From Angiostrongylus vasorum (lineage: Eukaryota > Nematoda > Chromadorea > Rhabditida > Metastrongylidae), in assembly GCA_018806985.1 (NCBI GenBank), contig JADANN010000465.1, forward strand, positions 372,001-436,000: DNA of 64,000 bases. Reading direction: 5' to 3'. A model generated the notes under the pieces. The model made no database searches. It was not told where the DNA came from and saw only the letters and a list, made by a program, of their open reading frames with translations. The position numbers and the translations under genes were made by a program. Shown piece by piece: positions 34,113 to 44,965 of this stretch. The number at the start of each line of letters is the position of its first letter. Position 1 is the first letter of the stretch.

Positions 34113-34356
34113 ATTCGTTCTGATCAATTCCTTAGGAATGAGCCATCAATTCGACTTCATAGAGCAGAGATGATTGAATGCATATTTGGCATAAGCAGTG
34201 ATTTACGGTGGTCAACCGATGTACGCTATCCTGCCAGATCACTATGGTAACAATTCAAAGACCCAGGAGGAATGGAATGTTTGGTAAGCCGAGACGCAGA
34301 GACGAACCGGTGACCCTTTGTGTTTTGTAGCGTATGTGCATTTCACGCACCCTAAC
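34113..34356 (-). mobile_element. Family A SINE, old copy
   Basis: TCTGATCAATTCCTTAGG, AGATGATTGAATGCATATTT, GGAGGAATGGAATGTTTGG and a worn promoter end. Confidence 0.58.
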
Positions 34357-34384
34357 TTTCCGTCATAGTTATAAAAATTCTATG

Positions 34385-34445
34385 GTTGGATACCCGTTGA
34401 AGGTGAAATCCACCGAAACGCTAACCTTTGCAAAATAAACGTTAT
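34385..34445 (+). repeat. PLE terminal relic with stem II only
   Basis: GTTGA-A-GGTG/AAATC/CACC-GAAACGCTAACC: a perfect stem II and GAAAC, but the CTGANGA half is deleted. Confidence 0.4.
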
Positions 34446-34919
34446 TTGAGAAACATCACCATCTCGAACAGCGACAATTTTGACCTGTTCATGAACTGTG
34501 GTTCGACCAGAGTTAAGGAAAGGGAATGAGCGAAGTACTACGACACAAAAAAACCGTTGAGGACAGAACGTCTACGTATCTACGTTGCTAAGCGTTACAA
34601 ATACTCGTTTCATTCATTTCCACGCAGTGATGTTCAGTGTGGAATTTGCAGAGAAATGAAACTTTTTCGTGAAGCATTTCATGCGACATTGGTCTTGTGA
34701 TCGATTTTATCGATTTTTGTTGCCACAACCTCCAACCCGATCAAAGGGATTCTGTTCCTGCCCACAGGATTTCTATACTATTTGGAGTTACTATAAGACA
34801 GTTGCCAGTAAGCACATATGTATTGTAATGACGAAGCAGGTGTTCCCATATTTGAGTAACCGACAGACTCTCAGTTTGTATCCTTCAACACTCCCCATAG
34901 AAAACTCTCTCTACAGAAT

Positions 34920-34990
34920 ACTGCGCGCGTGTTGCGTAACGGTCAGAGGCGCCATGTAATACACATGGAATCGATCCGCACCCTAATCAA
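34920..34990 (+). mobile_element. Family A SINE 5' fragment (promoter half)
   Basis: GTTGCGTAACGGTCAGAGGC (A box region) and CATGGAATCGATCCGC (B box); the body is missing. Confidence 0.55.
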
Positions 34991-35490
34991 TTCCTTTGTG
35001 GACGAAAAAATAAAATCCTTCTTTTTCAAGATAGGTAGATACAATCGGTCTACAGCCCTAGGAAAATCGACTGCAATCCACTAGATCGAAATCCGACCCG
35101 TTATTCTTGAGTCACCATACCGTCATTGGAAGAATTGCCTAACGTAGCCTTTGGTAGGTCACTCCTGTAACGGATCGATCACGACCATATCTCATTTCGC
35201 GAAAACCCCTCCAGTTGATCCCCCTTCGACTGAGATATCGATTTTTCTGATATTTTCATAGTGTATGGAGCAGAGGGCGGTATCTGTAACTACTTAGCTC
35301 GCAACCGTGTTCAATCGGCGTCACCAATCAATAGACCGACTAATCGATCGACCAAGTCGGTTAGCAGCGGCTTGTGAAGCATGTTTTTTATCCACTTTTT
35401 ACATTTTTTTGCAATGATCCATCTCGATTTCACCCTTGAACATTCGTAGTTGTTTTTTCATCCTATTTCTATGAGCTACACTATTACGAA
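34991..35490. other. No gene or element recognised
   Basis: Downstream flank of the H1 pseudogene; no ORF over 60 codons. Confidence 0.5.
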
Positions 35491-35608
35491 CACTTTATTA
35501 TTAGGTCCGGACATTAGTGGTTCAACCTAACCAGAAATGAGTTAAAATGCCCACTCAACGGGTTCACAAATGAAATACATGAGATCATAGCAACATAATT
35601 ACGGTGGA

Positions 35609-36348
35609 TTACGCTTTCGGAGCAGCTGCTTTCTTTGCGGTTGGCTTCTTCGGAGATTTCGGCTTCGTGGTTTTCTTAACAATCGACTTCTTCGGCGACA
35701 ACAACTTAGCAGCCTTCTTCGGGGACTTCGATTTTCTTGGAGTCTTAGCCTTCTCTTTCTTGACCTTCTTCGACTTGGCTGCCGCTTTTCTGGGTTATCC
35801 GGCCGATTTCGACTTCTTGGCGACCTTTGGCTTCACATTTTCAGCGCCTTCGCCTTTTTCGTCCAAGCGGAATCGGCCGCTAGCTTCGCTGCCACTAGTC
35901 TGTTTAAGTGTTCCACTGCTAACACCTTTCTTAAGAGCCATACGAAGATGGGCATTGATCTGAAAGTTCATTGAACACTTCGTTGTGTCCTATTAGAAAC
36001 GATAGCTATTGTTATATTAGGAACTGTTACTAGTAATCAAACATCTTCCTGTGCTTAATTGACCTTCTTCTCATTATTACCGAGCTTGTATTTCTGCTGG
36101 ATAAACTTCTAGATAGCTTGCTTTGAGGCTCCTTTGCGATCCTTAAGTTCCTTAATGGCCGCCTTTATGATGGCAGCATAAACGGGATGCGATGGAATTG
36201 TCTTCGGCTTCTTCTCACCTTTAGGTTTGACTTTCCAAGCAAATTTAAGTGATACTTAGGATTGCTCGGGAACTGATTAAAACACATGAAAGAAAACAAG
36301 ACATCTTACCTTCTTCTCGTGAGGAGTAGCTGGAGTACCGTCTGCCAT
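35609..36348 (-). pseudogene. Linker histone H1 gene with two in-frame stops (unprocessed pseudogene)
   Basis: Three exons on the minus strand: 36310-36348 (MADGTPATPHEKK), 36064-36231 and 35609-35959, totalling 185 codons, close to usual H1 length. Exon 2 and early exon 3 encode the winged-helix globular domain (AAIIKAAIKELKDRKGASKQ, LRMALKKGVSSGTLKQTSGS). The rest of exon 3 is the Lys/Ala/Pro-rich tail ending AAAPKA-stop. H1 binds linker DNA at the nucleosome. Breaks: TAG at 36109-36111 where Leu is expected (KQAI-stop-KF), TAA at 35795-35797 in the tail (SAG-stop-PRK), no usable AG before exon 2 (GGAAAGTC), and a weak donor after exon 2 (GTCAAT). Intron 2 has a good acceptor (CTTTCAG). An AATAAA sits about 110 bp after the stop (35494-35499), suggesting a polyadenylated, replication-independent type. 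Retained introns exclude retroposition, so this is a degraded duplicate; assembly errors are a less likely alternative because four defects coincide. Confidence 0.88.
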
Positions 36349-36469
36349 CTCAACGACGATGAAGAACTCTCACTGAGCGAGGACTGCCAAATATGAAATA
36401 TTAGCTAATTTAGCCAACTACTGGGAATTGCTACGTGAAGTGCTAACTCGCACTGAGTACAAGCTTCGC

Positions 36470-36560
36470 TCGAGATGACGCGCATAACCCATGGGGGTGG
36501 CGTCTCCCGTTGCGCCCCCCGCTTTGGCGGAAAATTGCGGCGTCACCATCACCTCTTAAT
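36470..36560 (-). promoter_or_regulatory. GC-rich stretch upstream of the H1 gene
   Basis: A locally GC-rich patch about 120 bp upstream of the H1 start codon, unlike the AT-rich surroundings. It is a candidate promoter region by position only; no defined histone promoter element was recognised. Confidence 0.25.
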
Positions 36561-36682
36561 GGCCATGAGTTTGAAATGTATATTTGTTCAAATGAAATAG
36601 GGTAAATCAAAAATCAAGACAAAAAGGGTCAGTTATTCTTGCTGTCATGCATTCAGTACTTTCTGATTATCGCAACAAGTTT

Positions 36683-37080
36683 TCCTCCCAACGATTTACC
36701 GCCTCATCGTGGCTGAGAGGTGTTCCTGGGTGTTGAACTGCGATGTACAGCGGAGGGATTCGTTCCCCCCGGCAGGGTCTCCCAAGCTGAGAAGGAGTCA
36801 GGCGTTTCCATCAGGAAGCCTAGCTAAGAGTAAACCAATACCAGGATCCACTACCGTCCTGGTATCAAGGTCGCATGGTGGCAATTCTCCCTCTGATCTA
36901 CAAGGGCTGCGACTGTGTGTCGTGGTGACGAACTGGGACAGACTTTGGCCAAGCTGTCTTCGGGATTCCAGAGAACCACAATGGCTTAACCAGCAAATCT
37001 CCGAAAAATGGTGATTATGCTGGGACCCGCACAACTAGTGAGGAGGGGCCGTTCAAGTATCAAGTAAGTAAGTATCAAGT
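36683..37080 (+). mobile_element. Family B retroposon with 9-bp TSD
   Basis: AACAAGTTT at 36674-36682 and 37081-37089. Tail CAAGTAAGTAAGTATCAAGT is the longest AAGT tail in the window. Confidence 0.83.
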
Positions 37081-37089
37081 AACAAGTTT

Positions 37090-37957
37090 CCAACGTCATT
37101 TCCCGAAACTCAAGCTTCGAGATGCTCAAGGATTTAATTACATCAGGATTTTTTTTTCAGTTTTTCCCAACTATTTATTGTGATGTGAACCTAATAGGTG
37201 AATTTTTGCTAATGGCTAATAGCGCCACTGTGACGCACATGAGGCACAACATGGGGGTGATCTAGTAGGCTAAGTTAAGCTCGACATTTCCATTTGGAAG
37301 TTCACACAAAGTGAAAACGACTGACAAAAAAAACTACTCTTGCTTGAGAGAGATCTGATTTATAAGCTAGGAAAGCTTCCTATGCAAGACAAATATCGGA
37401 CATCGCAGCGAACTTGAATCCATGAAAAAAACAGCTGATCTTCGCAAAGAATCATGCGAGCTCCAGATCAATTTCAATTAACGTGTAAAGCACCTGTAGG
37501 AGAAAATTTTTTCTCATAGAATCTCAAGACGGTCATAGCAGAGCTTTTCCACGCTATTGTAGGCCAGAGAAAGGTTTACCACTTTCGAATTAAGTTTTAA
37601 TTGAAATATGGTCGTTGTTACAGGTAGTGAGTGGTCTTGAATTAGTTGAGTATCGGAATAAAAATGTCATACTTTGGATGACCTTTCCTTCCCGCGTTGT
37701 GCCTCGTCTCTCAACACCCGTAGGAACACTCCCAGATACAATTAGTAATCCATAGGAGGGAATGTTCTGCTTCTTATTTGAATCTAGGTCAGATGTCTAT
37801 TCATACATCCGCCCGCAAATGCAGTATTTAAAATTTGAATGTCTTTTATTCTGTTTCTAATCTCTCTGCACTGAAAAAATTCCGAGCTCAAATTCTCTCC
37901 CCTGTTCAATTCAAGATTTATTAAGCATTTATAGATATGTAGATTCTATGTTCTATA
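37090..37957. other. No gene or element recognised
   Basis: AT-rich, no ORF over 60 codons. Confidence 0.5.
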
Positions 37958-38249
37958 AAGGGGCGCCTATGGCGCAGTGGTCGGAGGCACCCTGCAACAC
38001 ACACGTGAAATCGATTCCTGCGCCCATGGCCAACCAAGCTTTCCATCCCTCCGTGGTCGGCAAATTGGTACCAGACTTGTTTGGAGGATAGCAGAACTGG
38101 CTCGATGCATAGGGTAGGCCACCGAGACTCTTTGTAAAGGCCATATATGCATTCAATCATCTTCAAACGATGCTTAATAACGTGGAATGCATGGCACTTC
38201 CCTCAGGGGATTGATCAACGCCGAGAGCCTTGTCCTTTATCCTTTTATC
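37958..38249 (+). mobile_element. Family A SINE, full length
   Basis: A box TGGCGCAGTGGT at 37975, B box GAAATCGATTCC, tail GTCCTTTATCCTTTTATC. No clear target duplication. Confidence 0.87.
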
Positions 38250-38462
38250 TTGTGTAATGCTAAGTTATAGACTTCATTTTATTAGATATTGTGAATGTCC
38301 ATCAAGTGAAAATGCCACATAGGCTATGTGAACCACATTGGATTTGATGCCCATATAGGTATTCCTAAGTTTGTAACAACGATGATTTTTTTCTAGTGTT
38401 CCAGAAGTTCATAGTTCTCCACAGTGATTCACTATTACTAAAAAGCAAAATAATGAAAGATC

Positions 38463-38602
38463 CCCCATCACGTCTATCGTCCCGCTGATTGTCGAATGAC
38501 TTGAGCACGCGCCAGTAAAGCTTCCATTTTCTCCCTGTCGCGTCCAGGAGTAGCCCAGTGTATTCTGCTCGATCTATGGGCACGTTGGGCATCATATTTT
38601 TG
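38463..38602 (-). mobile_element. RTE 3'-end fragment
   Basis: About 140 bp matching the last coding and 3' untranslated part of the RTE at 24950-25090 (CGCCAGTAAA, CTCCCTGTCGCG, GTAGCCCAGTG, GTTGGGCATCA in plus-strand reading). Strongly 5'-truncated. Confidence 0.75.
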
Positions 38603-39384
38603 AATCAAATAGAAATATTCCGTTCATATTAAAAAAACTCACTGGTCCTTGTGGGAGGTGGGGGGTTGAAGGCCACGGGAGTGCTACTTTCTCGTATCCA
38701 GGTGGAATGCTTTCATCAAGTTCAAATATAATTCAAAAGGGTATTCCTGAAATCCGTCTATCATCGTAAATATGTGACAGCTGGACAGGTTAGTGAGCAG
38801 TAACTGATGATACTGACCTTTTCCAAGTGCAGCAATTCAAGATGGAGAGTGCTGATAGGGATTCTTATGGTGTGGTTAATAACAGTTAGGTTTATGACAA
38901 ATAGTATTCCACCCACATTTCGTGGCAAAAACCTTTTTTCTCCACTATAACCAGAATTCCTCATTTTATTAAGGTGTAAGGGTTTTCTTACATTTTTTTC
39001 TCTTCTGCTGCGATCACATCGGAAGCGTTTTGATCCGCGTTTTTATCAACGATTCGCGGTTAGAAGAGGTGTTCTAGATTTATTCTGGTGTTGTTGATGT
39101 TATCAATAAGTGGATCCAATTCTCAAAACTCTACAGATGGCTGCCCTATAGGGTCTAGTTGGTAAACTCTTCCGCGGAACCCTATGGACAATTCTTATAG
39201 CTTGAAGCAAGAATTGATAGAGTCTTAACTGACTGCTGTAATCACCAGATGTTTAAGGAGTTTATGGAAGTACATCATATCATGATGTGTTGTTTTTTCT
39301 ACCGTTGAAACAACGATGCGTACAAACCTTACGCCATATAATTTGCTGTTTTGTCTTTCCTTGTGATTCAGTAGGAGCTTCCCT
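38603..39384. other. No gene recognised
   Basis: Minus ORFs of 60-67 codons at 38761-38964 and 39225-39407 without motifs. Confidence 0.45.
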
Positions 39385-39648
39385 GCTATACGCATTGGAT
39401 CGATCACAGCGCCACAGGCGTACTAAACCCTGTATCCCTCTGCGATCGGTAAATTGGTAGCAGACCTGTCTGGGAGGATAGCACCACTGACTCGATACAT
39501 CGGTAGGCCATCGCGAGTCATTGTAGAAGCCAAATATGCATTCAATTACCTAATTACCTCCAATAATGCTTAGTGAAGTCGAATGCATGACACATCCCTC
39601 AGGGATTTATTAACGCCGAGAGCTTTATCCTTTTTATCCTTTATATTT
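39385..39648 (+). mobile_element. Family A SINE, 5' truncated
   Basis: Begins near the B box (CATTGGATCGATCACAGCGC). It contains a short internal duplication, ATTACCTAATTACCTCC, and tail CTTTATCCTTTTTATCC. Confidence 0.8.
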
Positions 39649-41678
39649 TCCGTCATTGATTTCTGACAGCAATTCATTGTTTCAAACTTTCAGTTGCCTT
39701 TTAGTCATATCTTATTCCTTTCAACGATTATTTTTTAGACATATCTGTAACACAAAGAGGAGTGGTGGTTAGTGATGCAGTCTATCTATAATGGGGCGAA
39801 GTGCTGGTTCGACTCGTTCTCCAACGTACTCTTTCAATTCACGTGGGAACGCCTTCACACAGCTATCTTCAAGATTTCAAGACAGAACCGACTGGACCAG
39901 GATCTTAGGGTGTTTATCAAGAAGGGGAAATCCTCAAGCAGCAGCAGAAACCATATGCGAAATGTTCGAAGACCGTCGTGGACGATAAATGCGTGGAAAA
40001 CGAATTGAATCCAATAAGTGTTGTGATGCGCATGATAGGTGTGATGACGCGTGATGTAGTAAAAACATTACAATGTTAACCACAAAAAGTGACAATCTCT
40101 TCTACTTTTAACTCTTCCCACTATCTTCTAGGTTTAACCCTTCCTACTCTATCTAAAAAAGCTATTAAGGACTTAAAAATGTTGTTGGAAGCTGTTCCAA
40201 GAGTGCTTCGCTCTTTGATGTTTTTAAGTGGAGTTCCCACACGTCCATACGTTCTTTATCGTTAGATGTTCTAAATTGGAACTACTATTGATTGTTTACG
40301 GCTTCGTCTTCAATGCAAATTGTTGTTTGTTTCTGATTGTTAATCTTATTTTGGAATAAAGTAAGAAGTGCTTGTTTGTTGTTTATCATACAAGTTCGAA
40401 ATAGTGCCGAAAGTAAAACTGTTCAAGGTAGTTGTCGATACACATCAACTGTGCACTACGAAAGGTTAAAGGAAAGAAGAAACAGTGTCACGAAGCATAA
40501 GCTGGGCTGTTTTGTGTTGTTGTCCTGAGCACAAAGACGTAACCGTTCTAAACTATAAATTATGCTACGTGCTACACCGCCATCGATAGTCATGGTTCCT
40601 ACTGCTCTCGTGAATAAATAAAAGGCCTAAACCAGCAATCTACACTATGTTTTTTCAAAAGCATAGCAAACCGGTGATAAAAACTATGACCGGTTAAATC
40701 CACCGTCATTTAAGAGTTCGAGGTAAAACTACGGTCGACCGTTATTTCACATCTTAATCAGAAGAGAAAGTGGTAGATCCTCAAGTCATAGCAATGTTTG
40801 CACGGCTATCTTTATGGATGACGTTCGTTCATGGATCGAAACAATAAAAGAAGTGCTCAAGGCTATCCAATATCTGGAATCAGATCATCTAAGGGTTAAG
40901 GTAGTGGTTTTCTGCAGATTTAAATACTCAGCACTTCGGCACTTTGCAGTTGCGAATCGATGGTGTTAGTCTTCCGGATTAGATTTGTTGTCACCATAAC
41001 GATCGAAGAGGAATAACGTCGACCTAAAAATCGTCTCTGCATCGCACAACAGCTCAGTGCTCGTGGAAAACCTCTGCTTCTGTTTGATATCGCTTCTCAA
41101 CTAAGTGTACGAATAGTTCGTTCGAAAGTCTTACGAAAAGCAGTACACTTTTTTTCGAAGTTACAGGGTCGCCATCGACTTTCACTTAATCTCAGCATGG
41201 ATAGTCATTGTCTTTATTTATTAATAAGCTTACACGGGGCTGCCAGAATTTTTTATAATAATTTTTTTGGTTGGCAATCGACCCAAGGGCATCCTCTATT
41301 CTGGGGAACTGCCAGGTGAAGTCTGACTCGTATTTACTTTTAAATAGATAGAGTAAAGGTTCTTTTATAGAATGACCACATTTTCCAAGAGCAATTGAAC
41401 TCCTATAAACCGATCACGTTTTCAACACCTCATGAATACCAGTTATCGAAAAATTGCCAACAATTTGGGATAACCAGCTTCATCCCATATGTATTAAAAT
41501 TCCTCTTCATCGGGAAAACGACTCAAGAATAAGAGCGGCCGGCTGTCTGAAATACTGACAAGGACGATTCCTTTCTTTGATAGGATTCAGTTTCTCCTCG
41601 AGTCTGATCTTTACTATTTCGGAAAAATGTCTTATCAGCATTAACTGATGTTATTCAGCGGGATATCCACCTTTTTAG
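39649..41678. other. Long stretch without an assignable gene
   Basis: Two overlapping plus frames at 39772-40008 (one reading RTDWTRILGCLSRRGNPQAA) look slightly coding-like but cannot be assigned. CTCAGCATGGATAGTC near 41192 resembles a PLE outer end. Confidence 0.35.
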
Positions 41679-41692
41679 AGCATATATAATGA

Positions 41693-41968
41693 TGGGCGCG
41701 TGTGGCGCAGTGGTTGGAAGCGCCACTGCGACACACACGTGGAATCGATCCCCGCACCCATGGCTCACCAAGCCTTCTATACATCCGGGGTCTGTAAGTT
41801 GAAACCAGGCTTGTCTGGGAGGGTAGCAGCACTGGCTCGATACATCGGTAGGCCACTGCGAGTCATTGTAGAGACCAGATATGCATTCAGTCACCTCCAA
41901 CGATACTTAATGATGTCGAATGCATGGCGCATCCCTCAGGGATTAGTGAACGCCGAGAACTTTTTTTA
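41693..41968 (+). mobile_element. Family A SINE, full length
   Basis: A box TGGCGCAGTGGT, B box GGAATCGATCCCC. Approximate flanking repeat AGC(AT)ATATAATGA at 41679-41692 and AGCTTATAATGA at 41968-41979. The tail is reduced to a T run. Confidence 0.85.
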
Positions 41969-42099
41969 GCTTATAATGAGTGCCTGATGAATAGGACTTG
42001 GTTTTTTTTTCTGAAATCAATATCCGATTTCGAACTTTTTTAAAGTGGCATAGCTCTGCTCGAAGTGAGCATTTATTAATCGAAACGGAAACCATTGGA

Positions 42100-42740
42100 A
42101 CCTAACCATTTTTACCAACAAGAAACAGATATCCATAAATCGTTTGCTCAAAATTCTGGTCTTGTTGAGGCGATGACGTCGCTGAAGACAGATTAGGCCT
42201 CGGGTTAGTTTCTGAAGTGAAAGCAGATAAGCGAGAGGTCTGACGAGTTGATGGATGAGACAGTGTTTTGTAGCCCAGGTAATTCAGTTTCAGAAGGCTG
42301 AGTTTCACGGCGAGTCTCCGCTCGTTATTATAGAGAAGAATTAGTCCGCTTTTGTTGGCCAATGCGGTAAGCAGGTTGGAGTTTCTGTTTCATCTCGTTA
42401 ATTTGCTGGACGTAGTTTTTCGCAGTAACCGTTTCATCAGAATTCAGAAAGCTGTGATGGGTCAAACTAGCAGAACACTAATAAATGGTCGGCATAATCT
42501 TCTTTCCGTGCAATTTCGAAGAGTTGCGGAACTTCATCTCTGTTCAACCCCTGAAGTATTCGTCGCCAGTTATCGTAGAGGATCCAGTTCTTGTTGCACA
42601 CCACAATACGGTCGAGAACGTGGTCGTTCTAATCGGTAAAAAGAAATGCCGACGACACTTCAGAGCGATGATTTCCTCAGTGATCATCAAATTCATGCGG
42701 AATTCATTTGTCGAGGTTCCCCGGTTTTTTGATTCTCCTT
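42100..42740 (-). pseudogene. Mariner-family transposase remnant
   Basis: Minus strand in shifted frames: VLDRIVVCNKNWILYDNWRR, where mariner has VTGDEKWVLYDN; LTHHSFLNSDETVTAKNYVQ and INEMKQKLQPAYRI; then GLILLYNNERRLAVKLSLLK with NYLGYKTLSHPSTRQTS, matching ILLHDNARPH and LGYETLxHPPYSPDLSP; ending NFEQTIYG...VGKNG. The catalytic aspartates are replaced or lost (GDE to CNK, HDN to YNN, SPD to TRQ), so it is dead. Mariner is a cut-and-paste DNA transposon. Terminal inverted repeats were not found. Confidence 0.75.
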
Positions 42741-42779
42741 GGATACACCGAAACCGTTAAAGATGTTAACACGGACTTT

Positions 42780-43534
42780 TTTCTGAAGGTTTTTGAACAG
42801 CTAAGCGCGCACTTACTTCCATGGAACCTTTCAATTTGTGGTCGTCAGCATTAAAATGGCGTCCGTGACTTCCCTCATTTTAAACATTGAATTTCACACG
42901 GCGAGAACTTTCCAACCAATCTTGCGTGGCACGAACTCCTTACTTATGCTTCATTAATGTTTCAAGCCTTTTGGGTGCACCACCTCTGAGCTTCACTTCG
43001 TAGAAGCAGATTTGTTGGAATTCCTGTTTTAGTGTGTGAAACTCTAACCTTTAAAGTTTACCAAAACCCAGTTTGTATGAAACTTCAAATACGGGTAACC
43101 AAAGCAAGATGAACTTTGCAATAATGTGGATTAGTGGAAAAAAAATAGAGCTAAAACATATGCATGGAAAATGCATTCGCATATCGAAAGTGCTCTTCGG
43201 AAAAATCTAATGAAAAGGTGAAAGGTTACGGTAGACGTTCACAGATGACGTTTTGAAACGTAACGTTATTCTGGAGAACTTCAAAACAACGGTTCTTCTT
43301 CTTCTTCTTCTTATTTTACATAACCGATCTCCACGTCTACTATGCAGGTCCCAGCACTTCCCACATTTGATTCGTTTCCTCGCATACAGTGTCCACAAAC
43401 ATCTTCCAACTTTTATGTGTGGCTTAGGCTACTGCTTGAGGATTTCCATTTCATCTTGAATGTCGTAGAGTGCTGGTAGACAATTCTCCGTGCAGTCCTG
43501 GGAAAGCCGGGCTGGAGCGTTCCCAATTTGATTG
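42780..43534. other. No gene recognised
   Basis: Apart from the TTC repeat nothing is supported; antiparallel ORFs at 43207-43459 are shadows of each other. Confidence 0.45.
43292..43313. repeat. (TTC)n trinucleotide repeat
   Basis: Seven consecutive TTC/CTT units. Confidence 0.8.
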
Positions 43535-43640
43535 CAGAGAGTGGTTTTTTCCCGACGAGTCCAGTACCAATTTCTCAACCCCGGAGGATTAGAGACTTGG
43601 TTGGCCCGCAGCGGAATCGAACTAGCACTAAGCTCATGAT
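43535..43640 (-). mobile_element. Family A SINE fragment
   Basis: CCAGTACCAATTTCTCAACC, CCCGGAGGATTAGAGACTTG and AGCGGAATCGAAC; a middle segment only. Confidence 0.5.
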
Positions 43641-44128
43641 GACGGACATCACTACCACTGTTCTGTCCTTAAACAACGATTGCAGCTATAAATATAGATT
43701 TTTCAGCTGCCGAGGCTAGGCTATGTCGGTTTCAAATCCCCAAATGGTGTTATACTCCTTTCTTTCGGAGCGCAAGTTTTACTGTCAGGTATACGCATCA
43801 TTTTGAATAATAAACTTCTGCTTGAGTTGAGCTATAGCTCTAAAAATTTTCTAATCCAAATATGCCATTGGTAAGCTACCGTTTCTTTTCTAAGCAAACA
43901 GTGAGTTGTTAACCTTCTTCAAAGCCTTAAAAGGTCAAACTGATATGCAATCAACTCAAGCAGACATTTTCACAATATCAGCAGAAAAAAAATCAATAGC
44001 TAGGCTAAAATTGTACAGTAAACGGTTTCTTTAAAACATTCAGCGTTTTGCCATTGTGAACCAACCTTCATTTATCCTGGATACAAATGATCAATGCACC
44101 TTGTTTTATTGACAAACTAACACGAGGT

Positions 44129-44282
44129 TATCAGCAAATATTTACACGGCTAACGTTTCGTCGTCTTCGTCTTCCTCAGAACCAAATCGAGAGTACGAAG
44201 GACTGTGCACATCAAATGGGATCATCGGCGCTGAGGAAGACGAAGACGTCTCAACACTATCCGAGTAAATATTTGATAACAG
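44129..44282. mobile_element. PLE terminal palindrome with two hammerhead-like motifs
   Basis: Inverted arms around 44200. The minus motif (44154-44191) reads CTGAGGA-A-GACG/AAGA/CGAC-GAAACGTT-AGCC, a near-complete core with one stem II mismatch. The plus motif (44230-44268) reads CTGAGGA-A-GACG/AAGA/CGTC then TCAAC instead of GAAAC. Arm ends share TTATCA...AAATATTTAC. Confidence 0.62.
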
Positions 44283-44394
44283 TTTCACGCAAACTTATTA
44301 ATGAAACATGGTACTCAGCGTTTAGTCGTTTCCAAGTCTTACAGTTATTTAGTAGAGATCAGCCACTCAGAGCTTTACATGGGTGAGGAGTTTT

Positions 44395-44520
44395 CCTCGT
44401 TCATGTCAAAAAAAATCGGGCTGAGGTTAAGCTCAACGTCACGCGTTATCACTAGACACTTCTCGTTGCGGCTCATTTTTGGATTTTTTGAAATTTATCC
44501 ATTAGCCACTGGATTTCCAC
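44395..44520 (-). mobile_element. PLE GIY-YIG C-terminal fragment
   Basis: The minus frame gives WINFKKSKNEPQ, aligned to WINSKISKMNRKK of the 16745-17129 copy, followed by a region resembling the ITRDL end (TCACGCGTTATCAC). Confidence 0.6.
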
Positions 44521-44587
44521 TAACCTAGTACAGTGACCTTAGGCCGTATCAATTGATGCCTTTTATACAGAACGGTTCTCACTAGGG

Positions 44588-44666
44588 CACTTGAATACTT
44601 GGATGGTCCGTCTTCACTGGTGGTGCGAGCCCCAGCACGGCTTCCATTCCTTTTTTCTCGAGCAGT
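44588..44666 (-). mobile_element. Family B 3' fragment
   Basis: CTTGAATACTTGGATGGTCC and GCGAGCCCCAGCACGGCTTC match the tail side of family B. Confidence 0.6.
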
Positions 44667-44904
44667 ACTCATGCATGGTGGTGTTTTGGTTCGAACTGGG
44701 TGACGACCGCGAGGACCATTCCACTATTTGTTGTTAAAAAAAGCGACCTCACTATGCACCCTAATTGGAGAACTTTGTAGATTGTCATCCAAGTTCATTT
44801 TTTCATGGTGAAAGTCAATCCTGTAGTAGTGGGATTAAGGTTGGCTGACATATAGTGAAACATTAGCTCTGACCTCCATTCAACTTCATTAGTGAAACTA
44901 AATA

Positions 44905-44965
44905 TGTTGGCTTGTTGATAAGTTGAAGAAGATGATGGTGCCGAAACGTCAGTGACGATGAAGCT
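44905..44965 (+). repeat. Degenerate hammerhead-like relic
   Basis: TTGAAGA-A-GATGATGGTGCC-GAAACGTC-AGTGACG. The 3' half (GAAACGTC) is intact, while stem II no longer pairs well. Confidence 0.3.

Noticed and set aside
35604..35963. Plus-strand 119-codon ORF rich in Phe/Ala/Gly
   Set aside because: Antisense shadow of the Lys/Ala-rich tail of histone H1 exon 3.
39772..40008. Two overlapping plus ORFs (WTRILGCLSRRGNPQAAAET)
   Set aside because: Slight coding feel but no recognisable domain, no splice context and no intact start-to-stop gene model.
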